A stretch of 64,000 nucleotides of DNA from Muribaculaceae bacterium (GCA_023666425.1 JAMPCA010000001.1:212820-276819); one strand, 5' to 3'; positions 42,471 through 52,218 are shown, numbered from the stretch's first letter. The notes: generated by a model from the letters alone, not told the origin. Made by a program: numbers and translations.

Positions 42471-42552
42471 TCTTGTTATTTGTTTTCAAAATATTGTATT
42501 TTGATAAACTGTCAAAAACAAAATATGGTAGATTTTCTATATTTATTTAATT

Positions 42553-42588
42553 AAAAAGAGAATGTTTCACGTGAAACATTCTCTTTTT
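42553..42588. other. parS centromere site 2 inside a 36-bp perfect palindrome/terminator
   Basis: The second TGTTTCACGTGAAACA stands at 42563-42578, 108 bp from the first. Ten bp on each side extend the dyad without a mismatch to 42553-42588, with AAAAAGAGAA on the left and its complement on the right. The long stem and T-run lie directly after the stop codon of the LuxR-type regulator, so the same sequence should also act as its intrinsic terminator. Confidence 0.9.
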
Positions 42589-42589
42589 C

Positions 42590-43234
42590 TTAATAGAGCT
42601 TTATCAAATTATTTCGAATTGCAAATACTGCTGCCTGCGTCCGGTCTGTAACCTCTAGTTTTTTAAATATATTTGAAACATGATTCTTTACAGTACGCTC
42701 ACTTATGTTCAATTTTACAGCAACTTCTTTATTATACATTCCGACAGCTAAAAGCTTTAATACTTCCAACTCTCTACGGGTAAGACTATCAATCCTGCTT
42801 TCATCCTCATTCTTTTCAATCATTTTAGAATTCAGCATAGGAATCAAACTGGGTTGTATATAAGTCTCTCCTTCCATGATTGAAAATATTGCCTTCTTTA
42901 ATTCTGCAGATTCAGAATCTTTGAGTACATAACCATTGACTCCTATATCAACAGCTTTCATTAAATATTCAATTTCATTGTGGACTGTCAGGACAAGAAC
43001 CTTTAACTTTGATTTCTGATTCTTGAGACTTTCTAACACTTCCAGTCCATTCTTTTTTGGCATATTGATATCTAACAAAAGCACATCCGGTTCTACAAGT
43101 TTTAATTTTTCAAGACAATCCTCTCCGTCCTCCGCTTCTGCAATTACTTCTATATCACCCTCTAATTCCAAAAGCTTTTTTAATCCTTCACGAATCATAG
43201 AGTGATCGTCCGTAATCATAATCTTTACCGCCAT
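42590..43234 (-). CDS. NarL/LuxR-family response regulator (DegU-like)
   Basis: Regulator of 214 residues. The receiver domain has phospho-Asp in VLLLDINMPKKNG; the C-terminal LuxR helix-turn-helix has LTRRELEVLKLLAVG and KLNISERTVKNHVSNIFK. I chose the ATG at 43234, which overlaps the kinase stop (TGATG) and has AAGGAGG 7 nt upstream; a GTG just before it is less likely. Paired with the DegS-like kinase. Confidence 0.92.
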   Translation of the reverse strand: MAVKIMITDDHSMIREGLKKLLELEGDIEVIAEAEDGEDCLEKLKLVEPDVLLLDINMPKKNGLEVLESLKNQKSKLKVLVLTVHNEIEYLMKAVDIGVNGYVLKDSESAELKKAIFSIMEGETYIQPSLIPMLNSKMIEKNEDESRIDSLTRRELEVLKLLAVGMYNKEVAVKLNISERTVKNHVSNIFKKLEVTDRTQAAVFAIRNNLIKLY

Positions 43235-44256
43235 CACTTCTCCTCCTTACTATTCGATATCGCCACCTCAATCACACATCCATTTCCCGGACTGGACCGA
43301 ATATTCAATTTTCCCGATAACAGATAAACACGCTCCTTCATCATTGACATTCCAAATCCGGAATTATCCTCCCTTGAAGAATCCGGTATTGTATTCACAT
43401 CAAATCCTTTTCCATCATCTGCAATACGAAGTATTAACTGTTCTTCTTCGTAAATTAAATAAACATCCAGACGAGATGCATGTGCATGTTTTGAAGCATT
43501 ATTACAAGCCTCCTGGATTACCCGAAGAAGAGTGAGCTGCACGACAGAATTCAATGGATAAGGCTCCCCCTCGACATGATAATAGCACAGAATATTATTG
43601 AGCTTTCTAAATTTATCCAAAGTACGCTCCACTGTCACATCAAAGCCAATATCATCCAATGACATCGGGCGCAAATCAAAGATCATCTTGCGCATTTCAT
43701 CAATGACTTCCCGGAGAGTTTTATTTATAGCTAAAAGCTCAAGCTTGCATCTCACCGGATCCACATCCAGCAGCTTCGTACACAGTTCTGTCTTATGCAC
43801 AAGAGATGTAAGATTCTGTGTCGTAGAATCATGCAAATCCCTTGCAATCCGCTGACGCTCCGTCTCCACTGTCTGAAGCAGTGCCATCTTCATATCTTCG
43901 GTAAAATCGTCCAGTGAATCTGAAGTATCTTCGGTCGCCACCTTAATGACACTCGTAATCTCATCAATTTTATAGTCCATTTCACTGAGCTGATTCCGAA
44001 GCTCCGTTACCTGCCCGGTAAGCTCCTTTTGTTCCTCCTGCAGCTCAACAATTTTTTGACGATTAAAAGCATTCACTTCTCTCGGAGTAAAAGCCTCATA
44101 ATTTGAATCATGGGTATCCAAAACCTGGATAAATTGGATATTTTCTTTTATCTTATTTTCCGTAGAATGAATTTGCTCTTTAATAAGAAGCCTTTGTTCC
44201 AGAAAAGCTTCTTTCATTTTTTCCAAATATTCTTTTACCATATCATACCAAAACAT
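43234..44256 (-). CDS. Cytoplasmic DegS-like sensor histidine kinase
   Basis: Kinase of 340 residues with no membrane helix. The first about 130 residues are coiled coil with a DegS-type sensor region; the HisKA_3 phosphoacceptor is ERQRIARDLHDSTTQNLTSL, His near residue 141. The ATPase domain has RVIQEACNNASKHA, ADDGKGFDV and GFGMSMMKERV. DegS kinases respond to cytoplasmic or flagellar state, and a role in switching motile and other lifestyles would fit the sigma-D-type genes in this window, but that link is inference. Confidence 0.9.
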   Translation of the reverse strand: MFWYDMVKEYLEKMKEAFLEQRLLIKEQIHSTENKIKENIQFIQVLDTHDSNYEAFTPREVNAFNRQKIVELQEEQKELTGQVTELRNQLSEMDYKIDEITSVIKVATEDTSDSLDDFTEDMKMALLQTVETERQRIARDLHDSTTQNLTSLVHKTELCTKLLDVDPVRCKLELLAINKTLREVIDEMRKMIFDLRPMSLDDIGFDVTVERTLDKFRKLNNILCYYHVEGEPYPLNSVVQLTLLRVIQEACNNASKHAHASRLDVYLIYEEEQLILRIADDGKGFDVNTIPDSSREDNSGFGMSMMKERVYLLSGKLNIRSSPGNGCVIEVAISNSKEEK

Positions 44257-44338
44257 ATGTTCTACATAAATGTTACTAAAGTACTAATTTATTATAAATC
44301 ATTTTTCCAATAAAGAAAAGAAATAAATAAAAAATAAT

Positions 44339-44367
44339 TTGTATAATTAGTAAAAAATGTCTATAAT
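44339..44367 (+). promoter_or_regulatory. Predicted promoter of the 44396 hydrolase gene
   Basis: -35 TTGTAT (44339-44344), 17-nt spacer, -10 TATAAT (44362-44367), about 28 nt upstream of the ATG. Confidence 0.7.
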
Positions 44368-44395
44368 AACTATATAAAGATAAAGGGGGATTCCT

Positions 44396-45349
44396 ATGAA
44401 AAAGAGTACAAAGCATTTTCTTTTTGTTGCAACAGCTACCCTTACGGGCATGTATGCCTATAACCGGTTTGTGGCAAACAATGCAACAAGTAAAAATATG
44501 CTTCCCACCAAAAATGGCTCCTATTACTCCTGGAAGCAGGGAAATGTATTTTACACAAAAGCAGGAAGCGGCAAGCCCGTGCTGCTTATACACGATATTA
44601 ACTCGATGAGCTCGTCCATGGAATGGTCAAAGATCATTCGCCGTCTACAAAAAAATCATACTGTCTATGCAGTTGATCTGCTCGGCTGCGGCCTGTCCGA
44701 CAAACCGGCTGTCAGCTACACTGTCTATATGTATGTGCAGATGATTACCGCCTTCATCAAAGACGTCATCAAAGAAAAGACAGATGTTGTTGCGACAGAC
44801 TTATCAGCGCCTGTTGCAATTATGACAAACCAGCTGGACGACTCTGTAATAGATAAGATTATTTTAATAAATCCTGTTTCTCTCAAGCTCCTGGATCGCA
44901 TTCCAGACCGTGAGAGTAAACTAAAACAGAATATCATCAATCTTCCACTTGTCGGTACATTTATTTACAATTTGTTGTTCAATCCGGCCAGAGTAGACTG
45001 GATGTTCCGCAACACATATTTTTCCAGAGAACAACTGGTTTCTGACAAAATAAAGGATACCTACTACGAAGCTGCACACATAGACGACAGTCACGGTAAA
45101 TTTTTGTATTCCAGTGTGCTTGGCAATTATATGAATGGAGATATCCGTCATGCCATTAAAAAAATCGAAAAACCAGTATATATGATCATAAGCCGGGATA
45201 TTCAAAACAATCTCAGCGCCACCGAAGAATATCGAAAACTTAACCATCATATTGAAGTTACAAATATTTCGAACTGTAAGCTCTATCCACAGCTGGAAAA
45301 CCCGGAAAAAATCAGTCAGATCATCGAATCCATTCTGGCAAAAAAATAA
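44396..45349 (+). CDS. Alpha/beta hydrolase-fold protein, membrane anchored
   Basis: Protein of 317 residues with an N-terminal hydrophobic anchor (about 7-25, FLFVATATLTGMYAYN) and an alpha/beta hydrolase fold with VLLIHDINSMSSSMEW and DLLGCGLSDKP. The nucleophile elbow normally GxSxG reads ATDLSAPVA, so the Ser is within a degenerate elbow, and the base histidine is not obvious. It may be a non-catalytic or altered hydrolase. It is convergent with rsmG; AAAGGGGG precedes the ATG. Confidence 0.8.
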   Translation: MKKSTKHFLFVATATLTGMYAYNRFVANNATSKNMLPTKNGSYYSWKQGNVFYTKAGSGKPVLLIHDINSMSSSMEWSKIIRRLQKNHTVYAVDLLGCGLSDKPAVSYTVYMYVQMITAFIKDVIKEKTDVVATDLSAPVAIMTNQLDDSVIDKIILINPVSLKLLDRIPDRESKLKQNIINLPLVGTFIYNLLFNPARVDWMFRNTYFSREQLVSDKIKDTYYEAAHIDDSHGKFLYSSVLGNYMNGDIRHAIKKIEKPVYMIISRDIQNNLSATEEYRKLNHHIEVTNISNCKLYPQLENPEKISQIIESILAKK

Positions 45350-45395
45350 GTGGGTAAACCCACTTCAACTTTCCTGCCCCTCAATTCTGAGGGGC
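45348..45395. terminator. Two hairpins between the hydrolase gene and rsmG
   Basis: AAGTGGGT / ACCCACTT (45348-45365) overlaps the hydrolase stop, and GCCCCTCA / TGAGGGGC (45376-45395) is a perfect 8-bp stem with 4-nt loop. T- or A-rich stretches flank the second, so it can end both convergent transcripts. Confidence 0.75.
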
Positions 45396-45410
45396 TTAAA
45401 TATTTTACAT

Positions 45411-46127
45411 TTAAGTCAACGGCTCTTTCGAGGGAGTCCCTGCTTTTCTTGGAAATTTCTTCGGAGTAGCCCGCACCTTATCAATAATCACAAAAGCTCT
45501 GCCGGATTCACCAAGCTGAAACTTTTTCACTTCCCGGATATTTCCTCCTAAGATATGAACTGCCTTCTCAGCTGCGGCTACCTCCTCATCACAATCTCCG
45601 GACTTATAGGATATAAACTCACCTCCAGATCTTACAAAAGGTAAACAGTATTCTGCCAGTGTAGACAAATTCGCTACTGCACGGGAGACAAGCAAATCAT
45701 ACTTCTCCCGGTATGCCAGCTCTTTTGCAAGATTTTCCGCTCGTGAATGTATTGCGCTGATATTTTTTAACTTAAGTTCTTCAATAACCTTCTGTAAAAA
45801 AATCACACGTTTATTGAGTGAATCCGAGAGAGTGATCTCCAGCTCCGGAAACACTATCTTAAGCGGAATCCCCGGAAAACCAGCCCCCGTACCCATATCC
45901 ATCACCTTAAGTCCCTGATGCAAATCTTCCCTGACCATAGCAATTGCCAGACTATCCAGGAAATGTTTTTCAAGCACTTCATCCCATTCTGTAATTGCAG
46001 TCAGGTTCATCACCTGATTTGTCTCAATCAGAAGTTTGTAATATGTTTCAAACTGATTGAGCTGCAACTCGGAGAGAGATAAATTATATTCCGCTACACG
46101 TTCTAAAAAGTTGTTAAATTTGTTCAT
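45411..46127 (-). CDS. rsmG: 16S rRNA (guanine527-N7)-methyltransferase RsmG
   Basis: S-adenosylmethionine-dependent methyltransferase of 16S rRNA. The 238 residues have the motif MDMGTGAGFPGIPLKI, the acidic loop LSDSLNKRVIFLQ and VSRAVANLSTL typical of GidB/RsmG. It follows mnmG by 16 nt in the conserved origin cluster. In many Firmicutes parA/parB come next; here the neighbour is a convergent hydrolase gene instead. Confidence 0.97.
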   Translation of the reverse strand: MNKFNNFLERVAEYNLSLSELQLNQFETYYKLLIETNQVMNLTAITEWDEVLEKHFLDSLAIAMVREDLHQGLKVMDMGTGAGFPGIPLKIVFPELEITLSDSLNKRVIFLQKVIEELKLKNISAIHSRAENLAKELAYREKYDLLVSRAVANLSTLAEYCLPFVRSGGEFISYKSGDCDEEVAAAEKAVHILGGNIREVKKFQLGESGRAFVIIDKVRATPKKFPRKAGTPSKEPLT

Positions 46128-46143
46128 TTTATATTACACACTT

Positions 46144-48150
46144 TCAATTTTTGTTGTTTAAAGAAGAAAATAAATCTGGATTTAAATATTTTAATTGTTC
46201 CAGATATACCAGTAGCACAGATATATCTGCCGGTGTGACTCCTGATATTCTGGAGGCCTGTCCAATACTGAGAGGCTGGAAATCATTTAACTTCTGCTGT
46301 GCCTCTAAGCGAAGTCCTGAAACCATTTTATAATCATAAGGAACCGGAAGCTTCCTCTTCTCCAGCTTTTTAAATTTTTCAACCTGCTTTACCTGACGGT
46401 CAATATAGCCTTCATATTTAATCAGAATATTCACCTGCTCCCGCACCTCGTCCGGCAGCTTCGGCCGATTTTCATCAATTGGCGAGAGTTTTTCATAATC
46501 CAGTTCCGGCCGTCGGATCAGATCCGCCAAAGTTGTCCCGGCATTCAAAGGAATACTTCCATAAGAAGCAAGCAGCTCCTGAACCTGAGAACCTGCCCCC
46601 AGACGAAGTTCCTTTACACGGATGCTTTCTTTTTCTATCATCTCCTCTTTCCGGCATACCCAGTCATAGCGCTCCTGCGGAATCAGTCCAATCTCATATC
46701 CGATTTTCGACAACCGCAGATCCGCATTATCCTGACGCAAAAGTAAACGATATTCCGCTCGTGAAGTCATCATGCGGTAAGGTTCGCTATTGCTCTTTGT
46801 CACCAGATCATCAATCAGTACGCCGATATATGCCTGCGAACGGTCAAGAATCAGAGGATCTCTCCCCATAATTTTCATTGCCGCGTTGATTCCTGCAATC
46901 AATCCCTGAGCTGCCGCCTCTTCGTAGCCGGAGCTTCCATTGAACTGACCTCCTGAAAAAAGTCCCGGAAGTTTTTTAAATTCCAGAGAAGCATATAGCT
47001 GGTTTGCATCGATACAATCATACTCAATCGCATAGGCATTGCGGACAATCTTTGCATTTTCCAGACCAGGAAGTGTACGGTACATCTGATATTGTACATC
47101 TTCCGGCAGAGAGGAAGACATTCCGCCGATATACATTTCATTTGTATCAAGACCTTCCGGCTCAACAAATATCTGATGTCTGTCCTTATCTGAAAACCTT
47201 ACTACTTTATCCTCTATAGAAGGACAATACCGGGGACCCGTCCCTTCAATAATTCCCGCATAGATTGGTGATCTGTCAAGATTATTGCGAATAATCTCAT
47301 GAGTTTTCTCATTTGTATAAGTCAGCCAGCAGGAAACCTGTTCAATCTGTACATCTTCCGGGTCTGTTGTAAAAGAAAAAGGAATCACCCTCTCATCTCC
47401 AAGCTGTTCCTCCATTTCAGAAAACACAATACTCCGCTTGTCAATTCGTGCAGGGGTACCTGTTTTAAATCTCCGCGTCTCAATTCCATGCGCATTCAAA
47501 GAGGCAGTAAGATGATTTGCAGCCGAAAGTCCATTGGGACCGGTATATGTAATCATTTCACCAGTCAGACAACGGGCTCTTAAATAGGTGCCAGTGCAGA
47601 GAATGACCGCCTTACAAAAATAAAAACCACCCGAAGTAGTTAAAACAGCTGCAATTTCATTTAAAGCCTTTGACTTCTGCTTCCTGTCGTCTCCTAAATT
47701 AAGGCGTTTCAGATCTTCATAAGTCAATATATCAGATACTTCACTCTGCCGAATCGTCAGATGCTCCGTATTTTGAAGAGTTTTCCTCATTTCTTTTGTA
47801 TATTCCGCTTTATCTGCCTGCGCGCGGAGAGAATGAACAGCCGGACCTTTTGACTTATTCAGCATTTTTGACTGGATAAATGTCTTGTCAATATTTTTTC
47901 CCATCTCACCGCCCAGTGCATCCACTTCCCGCACAAGATGTCCCTTCGAGCTTCCTCCTATATTTGGATTGCAAGGCATCATCGCAATACTCTCTATACT
48001 GACTGTAAAAATAATTGTCTCCAGACCAAGACGGGCGCACGCCAAAGCCGCCTCACAACCAGCATGGCCTGCCCCCACTACCACAACATCGTATTCTTCT
48101 TCCACATGGGGAAGCATCTTATTTTCTGCATCTCTATTTCTATCCATCAA
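46144..48150 (-). CDS. mnmG: tRNA uridine-5-carboxymethylaminomethyl modification enzyme MnmG (GidA)
   Basis: FAD-dependent enzyme that with MnmE modifies wobble uridine 34 in tRNAs. The 668 residues start with the dinucleotide motif [15 protein letters not shown], followed by [19 protein letters not shown] and the C-terminal GidA domain ([18 protein letters not shown]). It is somewhat longer than the common 620-640 residues, mainly from N-terminal extension. It is 16 nt upstream of rsmG; two DnaA boxes stand just before its start. Confidence 0.98.
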   Translation of the reverse strand: MMDRNRDAENKMLPHVEEEYDVVVVGAGHAGCEAALACARLGLETIIFTVSIESIAMMPCNPNIGGSSKGHLVREVDALGGEMGKNIDKTFIQSKMLNKSKGPAVHSLRAQADKAEYTKEMRKTLQNTEHLTIRQSEVSDILTYEDLKRLNLGDDRKQKSKALNEIAAVLTTSGGFYFCKAVILCTGTYLRARCLTGEMITYTGPNGLSAANHLTASLNAHGIETRRFKTGTPARIDKRSIVFSEMEEQLGDERVIPFSFTTDPEDVQIEQVSCWLTYTNEKTHEIIRNNLDRSPIYAGIIEGTGPRYCPSIEDKVVRFSDKDRHQIFVEPEGLDTNEMYIGGMSSSLPEDVQYQMYRTLPGLENAKIVRNAYAIEYDCIDANQLYASLEFKKLPGLFSGGQFNGSSGYEEAAAQGLIAGINAAMKIMGRDPLILDRSQAYIGVLIDDLVTKSNSEPYRMMTSRAEYRLLLRQDNADLRLSKIGYEIGLIPQERYDWVCRKEEMIEKESIRVKELRLGAGSQVQELLASYGSIPLNAGTTLADLIRRPELDYEKLSPIDENRPKLPDEVREQVNILIKYEGYIDRQVKQVEKFKKLEKRKLPVPYDYKMVSGLRLEAQQKLNDFQPLSIGQASRISGVTPADISVLLVYLEQLKYLNPDLFSSLNNKN

Positions 48151-48166
48151 CTCTCATATCCTTCAC

Positions 48167-48186
48167 TTATCCACAACTTATCCACA
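48167..48186. promoter_or_regulatory. Tandem perfect DnaA boxes upstream of mnmG
   Basis: TTATCCACA occurs twice in the same orientation, 48167-48175 and 48178-48186, 11 bp apart, in the 69-bp mnmE-mnmG spacer. Both are exact matches to the DnaA box. The position near the promoter or leader of mnmG suggests DnaA-responsive expression or an auxiliary origin element. Confidence 0.85.
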
Positions 48187-48219
48187 TAATAAACACAGGA
48201 AATTCACAATTTCAACCCA

Positions 48220-49623
48220 TCATTTTCCCATACAAAATTCTGAAAAAATCTTATCCACCAGATCCTCTTCTACCGACTCACCAATGACAGAACCCATCGC
48301 TTCATAGGCAGACATCAAATCAATGGAAAGAAAATCCTCCGGCATATTGTCCGCAATACTTCTTTTTACCAAAAGTAAATGCTTCCTTGCACTCTCCAGA
48401 GCATTTTTTTGACGGATATTAACTGCATGACCCTCCTCCTGAAAAGAAATCTCTCCCTGAAAAAACATATCTCTAATCGTTTCCTCAAGCTCCTCCATTC
48501 CCGTCCGCTCCTTTGCAGAAATGAAGAGGATGCGATGCTCCAGTCTCTTTTTCATATCATCTAAAGTAATCACAGTATCTAAATCTGACTTATTCAGAAG
48601 GACAATTACCTTCTTTCCCTTCAGTAATTCTATAATTTCTTCATCTGTTTCGCTCAGATTTTGCGATGCATCCACTACATAAATAATTAAATCACAATTT
48701 GATAAACATTCTTTTGTCTTATTTACTCCTATTTTTTCTACTACATCATCTGTATTTCGAATTCCTGCAGTATCCATAATCAATAATGTAAGTCCGTTCA
48801 GGTTAGTCTGTTCTTCAAGCACGTCCCTCGTAGTACCTGCAACCTCTGTCACGATTGCCCTCTCTTCTCCAAGCAGCGTATTAAGAAGTGATGACTTACC
48901 CACATTCGGTTTACCCACAATTGCTGTCCGGATTCCTTCTCTGAAAATACGGCCATTCTCAAAAGAATTCAAAAGCTTGTCCACAGCCATCAACTCACTG
49001 TCCACAATTTTTTCAAGCTTATCTGCATAATTCTCAAGAGAAATATGTTCCGGATCATCCAGTGCCGCTTCAATATATGCCAGCTCATGGAGCAGCATTT
49101 CCCGCAGATTACGAATATCTGCAAGCATCGAACCTTTAAGCTGGGCCAAGGAAGCCTTTAAAGCGTACTCATTTTTGGAATTGATGATATCCATCACAGA
49201 CTCTGCCTGCGTCAGATCTATCCGTCCATTTAAAAATGCTCTCTTCGTAAATTCTCCCGGTTCTGCAGGCCTGGCTCCATACTTTAAAACTGTTTCCAGG
49301 ATTCTTTTCATCACATAGACGCCGCCGTGACAGTCTATTTCGACAGTATCCTCTGCTGTATAAGATCTGGGAGCACGCATTAAAAGCACCATCACTTCAT
49401 CAATTGTCTCTTCTCCATCACAAATAAAACCATAGTGAATGGTATGACTTTCACAATCACTCAGTTTCTTTTTCCCTCTCTTAGGACGGTAAACTCTGTC
49501 TATAATGGAAAAAGCGTCTTCTCCGCTGATTCTTACAATTCCAATCCCGGAAGGTGACATTGCTGTAGCAATGGCTGCAATCGTATCCAATCCGGACAGT
49601 TCCTGATGTACCAAAATATCCAT
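48220..49623 (-). CDS. mnmE: tRNA modification GTPase MnmE
   Basis: GTPase partner of MnmG in tRNA wobble-uridine modification. The 467 residues have an N-terminal folate-binding domain (about 1-130), a helical domain, a G domain with GKPNVGKSSLLN, the G2/G3 region with DTAGIR, NKSD, and the terminal FCMGK carrying the catalytic-type cysteine. It is separated from mnmG by a 69-nt spacer with DnaA boxes. Order jag-mnmE-mnmG is that of Firmicute origins. Confidence 0.98.
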   Translation of the reverse strand: MDILVHQELSGLDTIAAIATAMSPSGIGIVRISGEDAFSIIDRVYRPKRGKKKLSDCESHTIHYGFICDGEETIDEVMVLLMRAPRSYTAEDTVEIDCHGGVYVMKRILETVLKYGARPAEPGEFTKRAFLNGRIDLTQAESVMDIINSKNEYALKASLAQLKGSMLADIRNLREMLLHELAYIEAALDDPEHISLENYADKLEKIVDSELMAVDKLLNSFENGRIFREGIRTAIVGKPNVGKSSLLNTLLGEERAIVTEVAGTTRDVLEEQTNLNGLTLLIMDTAGIRNTDDVVEKIGVNKTKECLSNCDLIIYVVDASQNLSETDEEIIELLKGKKVIVLLNKSDLDTVITLDDMKKRLEHRILFISAKERTGMEELEETIRDMFFQGEISFQEEGHAVNIRQKNALESARKHLLLVKRSIADNMPEDFLSIDLMSAYEAMGSVIGESVEEDLVDKIFSEFCMGK

Positions 49624-49679
49624 GAATTTCTCCTACTATAGAAAAAGAGACATTGCAGAGCAACATCCCTTTTTCTTTT

Positions 49680-50306
49680 CTAATATCTCTTCGGTGTAAC
49701 CACCACATGCCGATAAGGCTCTTCCCCTTCGCTGTGTGTCGTCACATATTTGTCATTCTGCAGCGCGGAGTGGATAATTCTCCTCTCAAAGGGATTCATT
49801 GGCTCAAGATTCACCGGTCTTCTTGTTCTCTTCACCTTGTAGGCAATATTCTTCGCCAGATTCTCAAGAGTCTCTTTTCTTCTCTTGCGGTAATCCTCTG
49901 TATCCACTTTAACTTTGTAATAATCCTCGGATTTCTTATTTACCGCCAGATTTGTAAGGTACTGGAGGGAATCCAAGGTTTGTCCGCGCTTACCAATCAG
50001 TATTCCCATATCCTTACCCTTTAACTCTACATCAATCGTCTTCTCAATCTCATCTACCTGAATGATCAGCTCAACCTCCATCTGCATTGCAGCAAAGACA
50101 GAATTTAAAAAATCTCTCACATTCCCCTCTGTCGAGCATTTCTTTTTCGCTTTGATTACAGCATTTTTACTTCCAATCCCGAGAAAACCCGTACTGCCAC
50201 GGTCAAGCACCTCATATTCCAGCTGGTCACTGGTAACTCCAAGCTGCTGGCACGCTTCTGTAATTGCATCATCTAAATTTTTTGCAGAAATCTCGATATA
50301 TTCCAT
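49680..50306 (-). CDS. jag: RNA-binding protein Jag (KhpB)
   Basis: RNA-binding cofactor of 208 residues: N-terminal Jag domain (about 1-50), KH domain (about 75-145, with MGILIGKRGQTLDSLQYL) and C-terminal R3H domain (about 150-205, NPFERRIIHSAL and HSEGEEPYRHV). With KhpA it regulates sRNA and cell-wall gene expression in relatives. It is 14 nt after yidC in the conserved cluster. Confidence 0.96.
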   Translation of the reverse strand: MEYIEISAKNLDDAITEACQQLGVTSDQLEYEVLDRGSTGFLGIGSKNAVIKAKKKCSTEGNVRDFLNSVFAAMQMEVELIIQVDEIEKTIDVELKGKDMGILIGKRGQTLDSLQYLTNLAVNKKSEDYYKVKVDTEDYRKRRKETLENLAKNIAYKVKRTRRPVNLEPMNPFERRIIHSALQNDKYVTTHSEGEEPYRHVVVTPKRY

Positions 50307-50320
50307 ACTTATACCTCCTT

Positions 50321-51631
50321 CTATTTACGATTATTTCTCTCATTGAAATCCTTTACCAAATTTGCTTTTGAAGCAAGGCTCCCTGCTTTTGCATTCTCTT
50401 TTGCAGCATTTGCTTTTTCAATAGCAATCTCTTTATCTGCATAAGAGCTGCCAAGGTTTGCCTTATTTCCTATGGATCTTGTATTCATCTGAGCCGCCTG
50501 ACGCATCTGCTCCTCTGTAATCCCCAGCTTCTCTCTTCTCTGCTTTGCCTTCTCCTGATTCTTTGCAATCACATCCTCGAGATCGAGATTCTTTATATGC
50601 TTATTGATGAAGAACTGCTGCACAGCTCTCACAACCGCACTGAATATCCAGTAGATACCCAGACCAACCGGAACCGTAAAACAGAAAAACAAAGAAACTA
50701 AAGGCATCATCATATTCATGGTCTTCATCTGACGTGCCATGGCATCATTCTGGCTGCCGTTATCCGGCGTCGGCATCATCTTAATATTGATAAGCTGTGT
50801 TAAATAAGAAAGCACCGGAACCAGCAAAGCGAGAATCATCATTCCCCATAAATGATTCCCAAAGCTTGTCTTAATAATATTCCACGGCGTATCTGAGATA
50901 TTCATTCCAAAAAGATAATTGAATTTGTTGATATGCGGCATAATCTCACTGACCGCATCCCCTATATTCGTAAAGTAGGAATCTATGTTCTCCCAGCCGG
51001 ATTTCGGCAGCTTATAGAGCACATCTACTATATAATTGTTGAGCGCCGCCGGATCTGTCGAACTAAAATCTGTCACCACGGAAGTAATCTTGTAATCCGT
51101 CACCAGCTGCGTCATTTTATCCTGATACCCGGAAGTACTGTTAATGATATCCACAAGACTCCCAGAAACTACCTCACCACTCCGAAGAACGCCAAAGTAA
51201 TCCTTAATCGACTCAATATAGGCCGGAATGTTATAAAATACACGATACAGTGCAAATAAAAGCGGCATCTGGATCAGCATAGGAAGACAAGTACCCATCG
51301 GAGACACGCCATACTTCTGGTAAACAAGCTGCATCTCCTGATTCATCGCATTCTGGGACGTCATATCCTGCTTTCCCTTATACTTTTCCTGAATTGCGTT
51401 GATCTCCGGCTGCATCCTCTGGGACAGCTTTGAAAACTTCTGCTGCTTAATCGTCAGAGGAAGCAGACACATATAAATGACAACTGTTATAATAATGATA
51501 CTTAAGGTAACGCTCTCTATACCAAATAACTGGTACATAATATTGTATATTCCATTCATTATCCATCCCAGGATCTTTGCGATTGGGCCTAGAATGGCGC
51601 CGGAATATGCAGTCAATTCAATGGCTGACAT
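50321..51631 (-). CDS. yidC: Membrane protein insertase YidC
   Basis: Insertase that places proteins in the membrane with or beside SecYEG. The 436 residues have about five hydrophobic segments, the 60KD_IMP core with LSIIIITVVIYMCLLPLTIK and GTCLPMLIQMPLLFALYRVF regions, and a long charged C-terminal tail (about 360-436) rich in Lys, Gln and Ala. No lipobox, so it is not the lipoprotein form. It follows yidD by 12 nt. Confidence 0.96.
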   Translation of the reverse strand: MSAIELTAYSGAILGPIAKILGWIMNGIYNIMYQLFGIESVTLSIIIITVVIYMCLLPLTIKQQKFSKLSQRMQPEINAIQEKYKGKQDMTSQNAMNQEMQLVYQKYGVSPMGTCLPMLIQMPLLFALYRVFYNIPAYIESIKDYFGVLRSGEVVSGSLVDIINSTSGYQDKMTQLVTDYKITSVVTDFSSTDPAALNNYIVDVLYKLPKSGWENIDSYFTNIGDAVSEIMPHINKFNYLFGMNISDTPWNIIKTSFGNHLWGMMILALLVPVLSYLTQLINIKMMPTPDNGSQNDAMARQMKTMNMMMPLVSLFFCFTVPVGLGIYWIFSAVVRAVQQFFINKHIKNLDLEDVIAKNQEKAKQRREKLGITEEQMRQAAQMNTRSIGNKANLGSSYADKEIAIEKANAAKENAKAGSLASKANLVKDFNERNNRK

Positions 51632-51643
51632 GAGTAACCTCCA

Positions 51644-51853
51644 TTATGGAACCGGATCAAACCCTCCCTTTGAAAAAGGATTACACCGCAGTATTCTCCA
51701 GGCTGCAAGTGCGCTTCCCTTGAAAGCGCCATATTTTTTGACCGCCTCATAACCATAGCAGGAGCAGCTCGGATAATACGGACACTTCACTGTCTTCATA
51801 GGGGAGATATATTTCTGATAAAACCGGATTAAAGCCATCAGTAATCTTTTCAT
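51644..51853 (-). CDS. yidD: Membrane protein insertion efficiency factor YidD
   Basis: Small protein of 69 residues with the family motif [20 protein letters not shown], then GYEAVKKYG and [14 protein letters not shown] at the C-terminus. It assists YidC insertion. It lies between rnpA and yidC as usual. Confidence 0.97.
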   Translation of the reverse strand: MKRLLMALIRFYQKYISPMKTVKCPYYPSCSCYGYEAVKKYGAFKGSALAAWRILRCNPFSKGGFDPVP

Positions 51854-51876
51854 CTGAATTCCATCTTCTTTTCAAA

Positions 51877-52218
51877 CTAATTTTTATGAACTATCTTGTG
51901 AAGACCTCCAAGATGCATGAGCGCTCCCTCAATCTCATGGTAATTCGCTTCGCGCGCTATGCCTCTTGCGATGACTACAATGTCTAAACCACTATTAAAC
52001 ATGTCTTCCTGCAGCCTGTAACTCTCCCGAATCAGGCGAGTTATATGATGTCTTATAACACTATTTCCAACTTTTTTACTCACAGATATACCGAGCCGGT
52101 TCTGGTCTGTACCATTTTCCAGCATATACATGACCAGATAACGGTTCGCATAGGATTTCCCATTTTTATAAACTCGCTGGAAATCCCGGTTTTTTTTTAA
52201 GGAATCTGAAAATTTCAT
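51877..52218 (-). CDS. rnpA: Ribonuclease P protein component
   Basis: Protein subunit of RNase P, which trims the 5' end of tRNA precursors. 113 residues from the ATG at 52218, which has AGAAGGATTATTT upstream; the longer open frame adds an unlikely N-terminus. The core reads KFSDSLKKNRDFQRVYKNG and the RNA-binding helix VGNSVIRHHITRLIRESYR, a slightly altered RNR motif. Ends 23 nt before yidD. Confidence 0.96.
   Translation of the reverse strand: MKFSDSLKKNRDFQRVYKNGKSYANRYLVMYMLENGTDQNRLGISVSKKVGNSVIRHHITRLIRESYRLQEDMFNSGLDIVVIARGIAREANYHEIEGALMHLGGLHKIVHKN

Noticed and set aside
44800..44830. Calling the 44396 protein a fully active alpha/beta hydrolase
   Set aside because: The nucleophile elbow is not GxSxG (ATDLSAPVA) and the base histidine is not evident, so activity is left open.
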